The notes under the pieces were generated by a model. That model saw only the letters and a program-made list of their open reading frames with translations. It had not been told where the DNA came from and made no database searches. A stretch of 64,000 bases of DNA from an uncultured Eubacteriales bacterium (GTDB lineage: Bacteria; Bacillota; Clostridia; Christensenellales; Aristaeellaceae). Made by a program: the position numbers and the translations under genes. The stretch covers positions 1-64,000 of the forward strand of contig CACWHI010000001.1 of the NCBI GenBank assembly GCA_902760595.1, given 5' to 3'. Shown here in pieces: positions 8,182 to 18,900 of the stretch (its first letter is position 1; each line of letters starts with the position of its first letter).

Positions 8182-9867
8182 GTGACGATCGAGGAACGGT
8201 ATACATACTGGCTCAGCCGCGCGGACGCGCCGGTACGCGCGCAGCTGACGGCGATGCGGGACCAGCCCGCGGAGATCGAGGACGCGTTTTACCGGTCCCT
8301 CGCCTTTGGCACCGGCGGACTGCGGGGCGTGCTCGGCGCGGGCACCAACCGCATGAACGTGCATACGGTGGCGCAGGCCTCCCAGGGCCTGGCGGATTAT
8401 GTCAACGCCAGCTTTCCGGAGGAAGCACGGAAGATCGCCATCAGCTACGACTCCCGTATCCAGTCCGACGAGTTTGCAAGGACCGCGGCCGGCGTGTTCG
8501 CCGCCAACGGTATCCGCGTGTATATTTATCCGGAACTGATGCCCACGCCCTGCCTTTCCTACGCGGTGCGCGCGCTGGGCTGCGCCGCCGGCGTCATGGT
8601 GACCGCCTCGCACAATCCGGCCAAGTACAACGGCTACAAGGTCTACGGCCCGGACGGCTGCCAGATCACGACCGAGGCTGCCGCAGCGATCCTGAAGGCA
8701 ATCGACCGCCTGGACGTGTTCCGGGACGTGCGGCGGATGGATTTCGACGCGGGCATGGCGGAGGGGCGGATCAGCTGGATCGGCGAGGATGTTTACACCG
8801 CCTTTGTCAGCGAGGTGAAGGCCCAGACGCTGCTGGGGCCGGACGATCACGTGGACCGCGATATCGCCATCGTGTACACGCCGCTGAACGGCACAGGCCT
8901 GAAGCCGGTCACGCGCACCCTGCGCGAGAGCGGCTATACCAGCATCTGCGTGGTGCCGGAGCAGGAGCGGCCGGACGGGCATTTCCCGACCTGCCCCTAC
9001 CCGAATCCCGAGATCCGCGAGGCGATGGAGCTGGGCATCTCGTGCGCTGAACAGCACCATGCGGAGCTGTTGATCGCCACGGATCCGGACTGCGACCGCT
9101 GCGGCATCGCCGTGCGGGAGGCGGACGGCGGGTATACGCTGCTGACCGGCAATGAGACGGGCCTGCTGCTGTTCAGATATATCTGCGAGCGCCGGAAGGC
9201 CCTGGGCACGATGCCGGCCCATCCGGTGATGGTCAAGACGATCGTGACGACGGACCTGGCGGAGCGGATCGCCCGGGATTACGGGGTAGAGACCGTCAAC
9301 GTACTGACCGGCTTCAAGTTCATCGGCGAGGTGATCGGCCGGCTCGAGAAGGCGGGCCGGGCGTCGGATTATATCTTCGGCTTCGAGGAAAGCTACGGCT
9401 ACCTCTCCGGTACGTATGTGCGCGATAAGGACGCGGTCAACGCCGCCTTCCTGATCTGCGAGATGTATGCCTGGTATCATGCCCGGGGCGTGAGCCTGAC
9501 GGAGGCGCTCGGGGACATCTACCGGCAGTACGGCTACGCCCTGAACACGCTGCACTCCTATACCTTCGAGGGCAGCGCCGGCTTTGAGCGGATGCAGGCC
9601 ATCATGGCGAGCCTGCGGCAGGCGAAGGGCCGTTTCGGCGGCTTGGAGGCGGCGGAAACGCTGGATTACGCCGAAGGCCTGGACGGCCTGCCGAAGTCGG
9701 ACGTGCTCAAATACCGGCTCACGGACGGCAGCACCGTGGTGGTGCGGCCATCCGGCACCGAGCCCAAGATCAAGGTCTATATCTCCGCGGCCGCAAAGAC
9801 GGAGGCCGAAGCCGCCGAAAGGGCGGAGGCGATCCTGGCGGCGGTGGAAAGCTATATCAAGTCCTGA
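8182..9867 (+). CDS. Phospho-sugar mutase (phosphoglucomutase/phosphomannomutase, alpha-D-phosphohexomutase family)
   Basis: A 561-residue enzyme that interconverts hexose 1- and 6-phosphates, feeding glycogen, UDP-glucose and envelope sugar synthesis. The family landmarks are all present: catalytic phosphoserine Ser143 in TASHNPAKYNGYK, the metal-binding loop DPDCDR (Asp301, Asp303, Asp305), the sugar-binding loop FGFEESYGYLSG and the phosphate-binding loop RPSGTEPKIKVY near the C-terminus. Length fits the Gram-positive PgcA-type group. Translation starts at a GTG with AGGAGGGG upstream. Whether glucose, mannose or a deoxysugar is the main substrate cannot be read from sequence. lon follows 19 bases downstream. 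Confidence 0.93.
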   Translation: MTIEERYTYWLSRADAPVRAQLTAMRDQPAEIEDAFYRSLAFGTGGLRGVLGAGTNRMNVHTVAQASQGLADYVNASFPEEARKIAISYDSRIQSDEFARTAAGVFAANGIRVYIYPELMPTPCLSYAVRALGCAAGVMVTASHNPAKYNGYKVYGPDGCQITTEAAAAILKAIDRLDVFRDVRRMDFDAGMAEGRISWIGEDVYTAFVSEVKAQTLLGPDDHVDRDIAIVYTPLNGTGLKPVTRTLRESGYTSICVVPEQERPDGHFPTCPYPNPEIREAMELGISCAEQHHAELLIATDPDCDRCGIAVREADGGYTLLTGNETGLLLFRYICERRKALGTMPAHPVMVKTIVTTDLAERIARDYGVETVNVLTGFKFIGEVIGRLEKAGRASDYIFGFEESYGYLSGTYVRDKDAVNAAFLICEMYAWYHARGVSLTEALGDIYRQYGYALNTLHSYTFEGSAGFERMQAIMASLRQAKGRFGGLEAAETLDYAEGLDGLPKSDVLKYRLTDGSTVVVRPSGTEPKIKVYISAAAKTEAEAAERAEAILAAVESYIKS

Positions 9868-9886
9868 TAACTGATTTGGAGGAAAT

Positions 9887-12223
9887 ATGCCCAAGAAGAA
9901 AGCAACTTCGACGACCTACCCGATGATCCCGCTCAGGGGGCTGATGGTGTTCCCGCGGATGATCCTGCACTTCGACGTGGGCCGCACGTCCAGCGTGACT
10001 GCCCTGGAAAAGGCGATGATGCAGGACCAGCAGCTGGTGCTGACCGTGCAGCGGGATGAGGAAAAGGAAGACCCGGGCTTCGAGGATCTCTGGCCCGTCG
10101 GCATGCTGGCGACCATCAAGCAGGTCATCAGCCTGCCTGGAGACGCCCTGCGCGTGCTGGTGGAGGGCAAAAAGCGCGTGCTGCTGGAGGGCCTGGACAC
10201 GGCTGACGGCGCGACCATGGCCGTATGCGCGGCAGAGCTGCCTGAAACGGATGATCCGCTGGAGACGGAGGCCCTGTACCGCGGCCTGCGCGACGCGCTG
10301 CAGCGCTATATCGATTCCGGCGCGTCCGTATCCCCGGAGACCCTGCGCGCCATGGCCAACGTGCGCGACGCGGCAGCCCTGACGGACCAGGTGGCCGCGA
10401 ACATCCTGACCAAGTATGAGGACCGGCTGGAGCTGCTGCAGGAGCTGGACACCAATAAGCGCGTCGAAAAGCTGATCGTGACCCTGATGCGCGAGACGGC
10501 GCTGACCGAGGTGGAGCGCTCCGTGCAGGCCCGGCTCAAGAAGCTGGTGGACAAGAACCAGAAGGATTATTATCTGCGCGAGCAGATCCGCGCCATCCAG
10601 GAGGAGCTGGGCGACCAGGACCAGAGCCTGACTGAGGACCTGCGGGCCAAGGCGGCCAAGCTGCCCCTGAACGACGAGGCGAAGGAAAAGGTGGAGCGCG
10701 AGCTCAGCCGGATGGACCGCATGGCCCCCGGCAGCCCGGAGATCGTCATTTCTCAGACCTATGTGGAGTGGATCCTGGATCTGCCCTGGGGCAAGTATAC
10801 CCAGGACACGCTCGATATCAAGCGCGCCCGCAGGATCCTGGACGAGGACCACTACGGGCTCAAGAAGGTCAAGGAGCGCATCATCGAGTACCTGGCGGTG
10901 CTGGCGCTCAGGCACCAGACCGAGCAGGACCCCGTGATGCGCGGGCCCATCCTGTGCTTCGTCGGCCCTCCCGGCGTCGGCAAGACCTCCATCGTGCGTG
11001 CCGTCGCGAAGGCCATCAACCGCAAGTTCGTGCAGATGTCGCTGGGCGGCGTGCGCGACGAGGCGGAGATCCGCGGCCACCGGCGCACCTACATCGGGGC
11101 GCTGCCGGGCCGCATCATTTCCGGCCTCAAGCAGGCGGGCTCCATGAACCCGGTGTTCCTGTTCGACGAGATCGACAAGATGAGCAACGACTTCCGCGGC
11201 GACCCCGCCAGCGCCATGCTGGAGGTGCTGGACGCGGAGCAGAACAACGCCTTCCGTGACCATTACCTGGAGCTGCCCTTCGACCTGTCCCGCGTCATGT
11301 TCATCACCACGGCTAACACCCGCGAGAGCATCCCGGAGCCGCTCCTGGACCGTATGGAGATCATCGAGGTGCCCTCCTACACCGAGGAGGAGAAGCTGCA
11401 GATCGCCAAGCGCCACCTGGTACGCAAGGAAGCGAAGGAATACGGCATCCCCGCGAAGGCCGTGCGCATCAGCGACAGCGTGCTCAAGACCGTCATCGAG
11501 GATTATACCCGCGAGGCCGGCGTGCGCATCCTGACCCGTACCATCGGCCAGGTGATCCGCAAGTGCGCGGTGGATATGCTGGAGAACGACAAGAAGTCCG
11601 TCACCGTGACGCTGCCCGTGCTGCGGGAATACCTGGGCGCGGCGCGCTACCTGCGCGACCTGCCGGAAAAGAAGCCGATGGTGGGTGTGGTGAACGGCCT
11701 GGCCTATACCGCGGTGGGCGGCGAGATGCTGGCGGTGGAGTGCTCCGTGCTCAAGGGCAGCGGCGCGCTGGAGCTGACCGGCAAGCTCGGCGACGTGATG
11801 AAGGAAAGCGCCCACGCGGCCCGCAGCTGGGTGCGCGTGCACGCGGACGAATTCAGGCTCGCGGACGACTTCTATAAGACCAGCGACATTCACATCCACG
11901 TGCCGGAAGGCGCGGTGCCCAAGGACGGGCCCAGCGCGGGCGTGACCATCACCACTGCCATGGTAAGCGCCTTGACCGGGCGTCCCGTGCGCCAGGACGT
12001 GGCCATGACCGGCGAGATCACCCTGCGCGGCCGGGTGCTGCCCATCGGCGGCGTCAAGGAAAAGGTGCTGGCCGCCTACCGCGCCGGCATCAAAACGCTG
12101 ATCCTGCCGCGGGAGAACGAAAAGGATCTCGAGGACGTGCCGCCTTACGTGCTGGATACCTTCCGCATCGTCTACGCGGATGAGATCGCGGACGTGCTGC
12201 GCGAGGCGCTGGTGACCCCATGA
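9887..12223 (+). CDS. lon: ATP-dependent protease Lon
   Basis: Soluble AAA+ serine protease, 778 residues, degrading misfolded and regulatory proteins. Domains in order are the N-terminal substrate-recognition domain (from [15 protein letters not shown]), the AAA+ module with Walker A GPPGVGKT (residues 360-367) and Walker [10 protein letters not shown], and the C-terminal protease domain with the catalytic Ser683 in KDGPSAG and the partner lysine in GGVKEK (Lys726 by spacing). GGAGG precedes the ATG. The stop overlaps the engB start by four bases (ATGA), the conserved lon-engB arrangement of Bacillota. Confidence 0.97.
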   Translation: MPKKKATSTTYPMIPLRGLMVFPRMILHFDVGRTSSVTALEKAMMQDQQLVLTVQRDEEKEDPGFEDLWPVGMLATIKQVISLPGDALRVLVEGKKRVLLEGLDTADGATMAVCAAELPETDDPLETEALYRGLRDALQRYIDSGASVSPETLRAMANVRDAAALTDQVAANILTKYEDRLELLQELDTNKRVEKLIVTLMRETALTEVERSVQARLKKLVDKNQKDYYLREQIRAIQEELGDQDQSLTEDLRAKAAKLPLNDEAKEKVERELSRMDRMAPGSPEIVISQTYVEWILDLPWGKYTQDTLDIKRARRILDEDHYGLKKVKERIIEYLAVLALRHQTEQDPVMRGPILCFVGPPGVGKTSIVRAVAKAINRKFVQMSLGGVRDEAEIRGHRRTYIGALPGRIISGLKQAGSMNPVFLFDEIDKMSNDFRGDPASAMLEVLDAEQNNAFRDHYLELPFDLSRVMFITTANTRESIPEPLLDRMEIIEVPSYTEEEKLQIAKRHLVRKEAKEYGIPAKAVRISDSVLKTVIEDYTREAGVRILTRTIGQVIRKCAVDMLENDKKSVTVTLPVLREYLGAARYLRDLPEKKPMVGVVNGLAYTAVGGEMLAVECSVLKGSGALELTGKLGDVMKESAHAARSWVRVHADEFRLADDFYKTSDIHIHVPEGAVPKDGPSAGVTITTAMVSALTGRPVRQDVAMTGEITLRGRVLPIGGVKEKVLAAYRAGIKTLILPRENEKDLEDVPPYVLDTFRIVYADEIADVLREALVTP

Positions 12224-12831
12224 GCATGGAGATCAAAAAAGCGGAATTCATCACCAGCCTGACCGGGTACCGTGACTTTCCGGGCAAGGGCCTGCCGGAG
12301 ATCGCGTTCGCGGGGCGGAGCAACGTGGGTAAAAGCTCGCTGCTCAACAGCCTGACGCGGCGGCGCGGCCTGGCCAAGGTCAGCGCGACTCCGGGCAAGA
12401 CGCGGCTGATCAACGTGTTCAGGGTCAACGACGCCTGGCACCTGATCGACCTGCCCGGCTACGGCTACGCGCAGGTGGACAAGAATGAAAAAAAGCGCTG
12501 GGGCGAGATGATGGACGGGTACTTCAACCGGTCCGACGCCCTGCGCCTGACGCTGCACCTGGTGGACATCCGCCACGCGCCCACGAAGGACGACCTGACC
12601 ATGAACGCTTTCCTGCGCTCCAGCGGTCTGCCCTTCTATGTGGTCGCCACCAAGCTGGACAAGATCAGCCGTGCCCAGAGGCTGCCCTGCCTGACCCTGC
12701 TGTACCGCGCGCTGAGCGTGCAGCCCTGGCAGGTGCTGCCCTATTCCTCCGAGACGGGGGAGGGACGCGACCAGCTGCTCGCTCTGATCGAACAAACGCT
12801 CATTCAGGAAAACAGCGCGGAGCCCGAATGA
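12220..12831 (+). CDS. engB: Ribosome biogenesis GTP-binding protein EngB/YsxC
   Basis: A 203-residue GTPase required for large-subunit assembly in other Bacillota. G motifs are clear: G1 GRSNVGKSS, G3 DLPGYGYA and G4 TKLDK. The product starts at 12220, sharing ATGA with the lon stop; an in-frame ATG two codons later is an alternative start. No terminator is obvious immediately downstream on this strand. Confidence 0.96.
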   Translation: MSMEIKKAEFITSLTGYRDFPGKGLPEIAFAGRSNVGKSSLLNSLTRRRGLAKVSATPGKTRLINVFRVNDAWHLIDLPGYGYAQVDKNEKKRWGEMMDGYFNRSDALRLTLHLVDIRHAPTKDDLTMNAFLRSSGLPFYVVATKLDKISRAQRLPCLTLLYRALSVQPWQVLPYSSETGEGRDQLLALIEQTLIQENSAEPE

Positions 12832-12900
12832 CAGGCCCGTCAGCGGGAAGCGGCTGATGATGCGGAAATACTGCCTGTATACAGAGCTGACAACAGAATA

Positions 12901-12944
12901 GAAAAAGCGGGGCTGTTGCACGCCGGTCGTGAAACAGCCCCGCT
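12901..12944 (-). terminator. Intrinsic terminator of the GPH symporter gene
   Basis: Perfect 12-base arms AGCGGGGCTGTT (12906-12917) and AACAGCCCCGCT (12933-12944). On the minus strand the stem is followed by TTTTTC. It lies 13 bases beyond the symporter stop. On the plus strand no T run follows. Confidence 0.85.
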
Positions 12945-12957
12945 CGTATCATCGGGA

Positions 12958-14337
12958 TCAGGCCTGATTGCCGTGGAGCTTTTCGTGCATCTCCTGGGCA
13001 TAGCTGTCCGTGAGGCGGAACCTGCGGATGAAGAAGACCAGGGCGATGATAAGGCCTGCCATCGGCAGGACGGTCATCAGCAGGCGCAGGCCGGTCAGGG
13101 TCTGAGCGGACTGCTGGATGATCTCACCGGTGTCTTCCGTATCGCCTACCAGGCCGATCAGGTCGATGCCCAGGCCGGTCAGGAACACGGCCAGGCCGGA
13201 AGCGGCTTTGACCACGAACGTCTGCATGGAGAAGATCACACTCTCCTCGCGGCGCCCGGTCTTCATCTCGCCGTAATCCACGGAACTGGACAGGAAGACG
13301 GTGGTCAGGACGGAAAGGATGCCGTTCGCCATGAAAGCCAGCGCGCCGGGCAGGGCCAGGATCAGCAGGTTGTGAGTGATCCCCATGAGACAGAGGACCA
13401 GCAGGATGGCATACCCGGTCACGGCCATGAGGCAGGCGATCCTGAAAATGCGTTCGTTGGCGATCTTCCGTCCCCTCAGGAGCGGATAGACTACCATCAT
13501 GCCCAGGATCTGGCAGGCGCCGCCGATGGTGCTGAACAGGGTGTAATCGCCCTTCCAGCCTGCACCGCCGAAATCATACTTGAAGAAGTAGATGATGAAG
13601 TTGCTGGTCAGGTACAGCGCCATGTTGATCAGGACGATGGTCACGACCACCACGATCGCCTGGTCGTTCTTGAACAGCGCGGAGAACATCTCCCGGACGG
13701 AAACGGTCTCCATTTTGGAGGCGGAGCGTTCCTTCATGAAGAGGCAGCAAATGATCTCGGTGACGACGAAGATCACGGAGACGATCAGCGCGACCCAGCG
13801 GAAGCCTTCCCGCTCATTGTTGCCACCCAGTATGCCCACCAGCAGCATGGTGCCCATGGCGATCAGCGCCGAGCCGACGCCCGCGCAGGTGCGCCCGACC
13901 ACGGACAGGTTCTCGCGGTCCTTCGGCGTGTCCGTCACAGCCGGGATCATGGACCAGTAGGGGATATCCATCATGGTGTAGGTGACGCCCCACAGGATAT
14001 AGACAACGCTGAAATACACCATCATCTGTGGCTCGCCCAGCTCCGGCGCGGCAAACAGCGCGTACAGCACGAACGCGTTCAGCACGGTGCCGGTGAACAG
14101 CCAGGGGCGGAAGCGCCCAAAACGCGTTTTTGTTTTCGCCACGAGCACGCCCATGAAGGGATCGTTCAGGGCGTCAAACACGCGGGCGATCATCAGGATC
14201 AGCCCGACGAACGTGGCGGGAAGATGCAGGATGTCCTGGTAGTAATACATGACATAGCTGGCGGACAGGGCATAGACCATGTCCTTGCCCACGGCGCCAA
14301 TGCCGTAGGCGGCCTTCTGGCCGAATGTGAGTTTCAT
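12958..14337 (-). CDS. GPH family sugar:cation symporter (MFS, MelB-like)
   Basis: A 459-residue membrane protein with about twelve hydrophobic segments. The N-terminal part carries the GPH landmark ARVFDALNDPFMGV followed by RFGRFRPWL, the cation and sugar-binding region of the MelB/YicJ/XynB family, and DIPYWSMIP further on. These proteins import glycosides, pentosides or hexuronides with Na+ or H+. No glycosidase is adjacent, so the substrate is not indicated. AAGGAGG lies upstream of the ATG, and the gene is a single unit bracketed by its own promoter and terminator. Confidence 0.88.
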   Translation of the reverse strand: MKLTFGQKAAYGIGAVGKDMVYALSASYVMYYYQDILHLPATFVGLILMIARVFDALNDPFMGVLVAKTKTRFGRFRPWLFTGTVLNAFVLYALFAAPELGEPQMMVYFSVVYILWGVTYTMMDIPYWSMIPAVTDTPKDRENLSVVGRTCAGVGSALIAMGTMLLVGILGGNNEREGFRWVALIVSVIFVVTEIICCLFMKERSASKMETVSVREMFSALFKNDQAIVVVVTIVLINMALYLTSNFIIYFFKYDFGGAGWKGDYTLFSTIGGACQILGMMVVYPLLRGRKIANERIFRIACLMAVTGYAILLVLCLMGITHNLLILALPGALAFMANGILSVLTTVFLSSSVDYGEMKTGRREESVIFSMQTFVVKAASGLAVFLTGLGIDLIGLVGDTEDTGEIIQQSAQTLTGLRLLMTVLPMAGLIIALVFFIRRFRLTDSYAQEMHEKLHGNQA

Positions 14338-14386
14338 GGGGGAGCCTCCTTAATGATCATGACAGGCAGAGCCCGGTTTGCAGATG

Positions 14387-14415
14387 ATTATACCGGATCG
14401 GGCCTGAAGAGTCAA
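14387..14415 (-). promoter_or_regulatory. Promoter for the GPH symporter gene
   Basis: On the minus strand TTGACT (14410-14415), a 17-base spacer and TATAAT (14387-14392). Confidence 0.8.
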
Positions 14416-14478
14416 GCCGCGGCAAAGCAAAAGGCGCGGTCCGGGGAGCCGCCTGTCTGTAAACGTTTTTCATCTTTA

Positions 14479-14507
14479 TTGACGAAAACTGCTTTTCGTA
14501 ATAAAAT
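14479..14507 (+). promoter_or_regulatory. Promoter with embedded inverted repeat upstream of the SH3 protein operon
   Basis: TTGACG (14479-14484), 17 bases, TAAAAT (14502-14507). The spacer holds a perfect inverted repeat ACGAAAA (14482-14488) CTGC TTTTCGT (14493-14499), placed as a repressor operator would be. The identity of any regulator is unknown. Confidence 0.65.
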
Positions 14508-14542
14508 TGTTCTGATTCATGTGGAACGGGAGTGATTTGCGG

Positions 14543-15937
14543 ATGTTGGTACTGAAACGCCGGTTGGCGCTGCTGGTGATGATGGCGGTCCTGTGGACGT
14601 CGGCCGGAGCGATGGCTGCCGGGCAGCCGGAGATCACCCTTGCGGACCGGAACGGGCAGCAGGCCGCCATGACCCCGTTCACGGTCGACGGCGTCAGCGC
14701 CTGGTGGGCGCAGCTGCCGCCGGAAAGCGGCTTCGACCAGCTGAGCCTGACCGTAGACGGAACCGGGTACGTGCCGGGGGATGGTACCCCGGTCGACGCC
14801 CCGGACGCGGGCGAAAGCCCGGATCAGGCCGCGTACATATCGGTCATGGCCCAGAACGCCAGGGGAAGCTGGCAGGAAGCGGCGCGGCTGTACGTATCCC
14901 GTTCGCCTTATACACCGGCGGCGGAGCGCTCCTATCGCAACGTGCGCGCCGTCGGGAAATGGGGAAGGATCAGCGGGAGTACCCGCCTGCTGGACGATCC
15001 GGGCGCGTCCGGAAGGACGATCGGCACGCTGGAGGACAGGACGCGGGTGCTGGTGCTGTACACCTGCCGCTCGAAAGGCGTGGAGTACGCCTGCGTCCAG
15101 GTGGGCAGCGAGGCCTGCTTCGTGCGCTCAAACAGTGTGCGCATGCTCAGCGACACGGTGAACCTGGCGTTTGACCTGCCTCAGCTTTCGGAGCGCAGGA
15201 ACAGCGGAGACGTGAAGCTGGCGCGCGCCGCCTATAAAACGAGCATCCGTTCGGCGCTGGGCAGCGCCTCCGACGCGGTCCTCGAAACCGCGCCGGTGGA
15301 TACCGTGATGCTGGTGCTGACCAGCGTCAGCTTCAAGCGTGTGCTGTATGACCTGGTGTACCGCCTGGATAACGGCACGATGGGCTTCGCGCACGACAGC
15401 CAGCTGGCCGAACTGAGCGCGGAGGAAGCCGCCGCGGCGCTGGCCGCTCCGGGGGAAAGCCCCGCGGGGCCGTACACGGCGCGGGTCCAGACGCAGACGG
15501 CGCTGCGTGTTTTCCCCGCCGCGGACGCCGGTGTCGCGGCCCTGCTGGAGGCCGGGACGGATGTGACGGTATACGCCCGGGTGGAGGGGGACTCGGAGAC
15601 CTATTGCCTGGTGGAGGTTCAGGGCACGCTGGGATACGCGGCCGGCTCGGCGCTCTCCGGAACGGTTGAAGCGGCAGCGGCGCCGGAACCTGTGACGGTG
15701 CGGGCGGACCTCTCCGACGCCCTTTACGGGAGCACATATGAGATCGCGGTTCACGAGGCGGTGCTTTATACGGAACCCGCATACGGGAGCGCCGCCGCGC
15801 GTGTGATATACGGCGAACGGGTGAGCTGTACCGCTGAGCGGGACGGCTGGATCCGCGTCAGTACGGAAAATGGGGCCGAGGGCTGGATGCCGCGGGCTTT
15901 CGCGGTCCGGCTGCGGCTGGGAGACGATGATGAATAA
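14543..15937 (+). CDS. Secreted SH3-repeat protein
   Basis: About 464 residues with a signal peptide MLVLKRRLALLVMMAVL ending near AGAMAA. I start at 14543 and not 14519 because a GGGAGTG element is correctly spaced and the signal peptide then begins properly. At least three bacterial SH3-like segments can be seen: one beginning SGSTRLLDDPGASGRTIGTL, one around TALRVFPAADAGVAALLEAG and one at the C-terminus (AVLYTEPAYGSAAARVIYGE to GWMPRAF). Bacterial SH3 domains commonly bind peptidoglycan or other cell-wall ligands. No catalytic domain is seen. The stop overlaps the next gene by eight bases, so it is co-translated with the large MucBP/SH3 protein. Confidence 0.72.
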   Translation: MLVLKRRLALLVMMAVLWTSAGAMAAGQPEITLADRNGQQAAMTPFTVDGVSAWWAQLPPESGFDQLSLTVDGTGYVPGDGTPVDAPDAGESPDQAAYISVMAQNARGSWQEAARLYVSRSPYTPAAERSYRNVRAVGKWGRISGSTRLLDDPGASGRTIGTLEDRTRVLVLYTCRSKGVEYACVQVGSEACFVRSNSVRMLSDTVNLAFDLPQLSERRNSGDVKLARAAYKTSIRSALGSASDAVLETAPVDTVMLVLTSVSFKRVLYDLVYRLDNGTMGFAHDSQLAELSAEEAAAALAAPGESPAGPYTARVQTQTALRVFPAADAGVAALLEAGTDVTVYARVEGDSETYCLVEVQGTLGYAAGSALSGTVEAAAAPEPVTVRADLSDALYGSTYEIAVHEAVLYTEPAYGSAAARVIYGERVSCTAERDGWIRVSTENGAEGWMPRAFAVRLRLGDDDE

Positions 15938-18900
15938 ACGGTTGATTCTGAGACTGCTGTGCGTGATGGCGGCCGCCCTGCTGCTGGCCGCCGGCTGCGC
16001 CGCCGCGGAGGAGGGGGAGACCCCGCTCCAGCTGCTGATCGTATGGACGGACGGCGAAGGCGCGGAGCAGAGCGAGGTCGTGTGGCAGGCGGCGGAGGAC
16101 AACGGCCCGGTATTTACGGTCGAGATGCCGCTGTCCAGCCTGCCGGAGCTGCAGCTTTTCTCCTCCCTGGCGGACGTGCCGGAGGCTGAGCCGGAATGGA
16201 CGCCGGTGACAGCGGAGCATAGCGCCGCCCCGGACGGGACGGAGCTGCTGACCTGGCCGGTCGGCGGCACTGACAGCGGGCGAAGCGCCAAGCTGTATAT
16301 CTATCTGACTGCCGCCCCGGGGCAGGAGCCTGAGCCGCATAGCGCCACGGAGCTTCCGGCGGAAACGCCTGAACCCGCCTTGCAGGCGCCTTCCGGCGCG
16401 GTCACGGTCGTCGTGCATTACCAGACCGCGGACGGAACGCCGGTGGCGGAGGATGACACCGTCATGGGTGAGCGCGGCACTTCGGTGCCTGTCTACGCGA
16501 AAGCGCTGGACGACGGCTGGATCATCGTCAGCGATCCGCTGACGTACGTGGATATCGCCGCGGACGCCCCGGATACGCTGGAAACCGTCTTCCTGTATAC
16601 CAGACCTACGCCCACGCCGGCGCCGCCCGAGGTGCGGCTGACGGTGCATTACCGCGACGTGGGCGGCGTGCCAGTTGCTTCCGATACGGTGACCACGCTG
16701 CCGGGCGGGACTGAGCAGCCCGTGTACGCGGTCCCGGAGGACCTGAAGCCGGATTATTACCCGACCAGCGAGTCCGTTCAGCAGGTGGCGCTGAATACGG
16801 AGGGCAAGCCCCAGGAGATCATCTTTTTCTACACCTATCAGGCGCCCGCGACTCCAGCACCCGCCTATGTGATCGTCCGCTATACCGACGCGGAGGGCAA
16901 CGCCGTCGCGCAGGAGGGCCGGCTGAGCGGGTCTCCCGGCCAGGAGATGGTCGTGTACGCCGCGCCTGAGCAGCTGCGGGATTTCTATGTGCTGGAGGGT
17001 GAGGAGACCCAGAAGGCGATCCTGCCCGAGAGCGGCGAATCAGCGATCGTGACCTTCATCTACCGGCTGGAGCTGCCGCAGACGGCGCCGCCGACCGCGA
17101 CGCCGGAGCCGGAGATCACGCCGACGCCCCAGCCCGCCCGGACGATGGGGTTCGTTCAGGTTTCGTACGTTTACCAGGGCAACTCGGCCCTCGACTATTC
17201 CGAACCGGTCACCGTGTATGAGGGACAGACCGAGCTGAGCGGGGCGGAGGGCGTTCGCAACGGCTACCGCCTGCTGTCCGCCGGCAGCGTTACGGTGACC
17301 CTGGACGCGGAGGGCCGTGTCCAGCCGAATCAGGTCACCTTCGTGTACGTACCCGAAAACAGCGAAGTCGTCATGCCGGAGCTCATCGTGCAGTATTTCG
17401 CCGAGGACGGCACGCAGGTCGCCACGTCGACCCTGCTGACCCTGCACTTGGGCGAAAACGCGGTGTACGCGTCCCCGGTCGACCTAAAAGATGGATATGA
17501 GCAGATCACGCCTTCCTTCACCGTGAACGTGGACGCGCAGGGAAAAGCGGACGCGGACGCAGTGACCTTCTATTACCGCCAGACCCGGCCCAATGACGAC
17601 GGGAAGGACAGCTACCAGGTCCTGCCGTACAGCGGCTATGCCCGGGCCAAAAACGATTCGGTCAACCTGCGCTCTTCCCCCTATACCGGCAATGACAGCA
17701 ACGTCATCGGAAAGATCAGCAAGACGGACGTGATCGAGCTCAAGGGGATCGCCACCGTCGGCGGGAAATGGTTCTACGTGAGCGTCAACGAGCGCCAGGG
17801 CTATGTCAGCGCCAGTGTCGTGACGGAGCTCTCCGACGCGGACGTACAGGTGCTTCTGGGCCTGAACGCCGGCGAAAACGGTGATCCGGCGGACAGCGGG
17901 ATGATCGAACGCTGGGCGCAGACCGCCAAAAAGGTCTGGTTCCGCGCCGAGCCGAACGGCAAGAAGCTCAAGGAGCTGAGAAAGGGCACCCGCGTCTTTG
18001 TGGACGAGATGACGGACGAGGACGGAACGCTCTGGTGCCGCGTGCGGTACAACGGCAAGGAAGGCTATATCATGTCGGAGTACCTGGATATCTATTCGGC
18101 CGCCGAATCCCAGAACCTGCAGCTCTCGCTCAAATCCCCGGTGCCTACGCACACGGTGCAGGCGACGCGGGTGCCCACCTCGACGCCTACGGTCTTCATC
18201 CCGACCGCGACGCCCACGGCGCCGCCCCTGACGCCCACGCCGGTCATGACGGCGACGCCGCTGCCCTATACCGGGTACGCGGTCACCAATACCCGCGCGG
18301 TGATCCGCAGCGGCCTGAGCACGGACAATCCGGCGCTGGTGACGCTGAACGGGGAGACGCTGGTGATGGTGCAGGGGCAGACCTATGTGAACGGCGTCTG
18401 CTGGGATTCCGTGCGCGTCGTATCCAGCGGCGTGACCGGCTTCGTGGAGGACGACAGGCTGTTCCACGTCACGAACGAGGTGGCGAGGGACTACCTGGAG
18501 ATCCTGGCGACGCCGACGCCTGCCGCGACGCCCGAAAACACCCCGATCCCCTTCACCGGCTATGCCCTGATCCTGATGGACGGCGTGCCGATGCGCCAGC
18601 AGATGAACAGCAACGCGCAGATCATCTCCGTGCTGAACGCGGGAACGGTGATCAGCGTGCTGCGCCAGAATACCGCCGAGGACGGCGCGAGCTGGTGCCT
18701 GATCCAGAGCGGCATGTACTTAGGCTATGTACGGCGGGACATGCTGCGCCAGATGACGGATATGGAGATCGTCACCTACCTGGAGGCGAACCATTCCCGC
18801 CCGACCGCTACGCCCGCCGTGACCCCGACGCCCAGGGCGCAGAGCGCCATGGCCTCCTGCTGGGGGATCATCAAGCCCGACCGGGCGAACCTGCGTTCCG

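Noticed and set aside
13592-13960. Plus-strand 122-codon frame inside the symporter gene
   Set aside because: It is antisense to a clear GPH symporter and Met/Thr/Ser-rich, as usual for shadow frames in this genome.
15870-15929. Upstream 20-codon extension of the large MucBP/SH3 protein
   Set aside because: It overlaps the preceding gene deeply, lacks a ribosome site and would bury the signal peptide.
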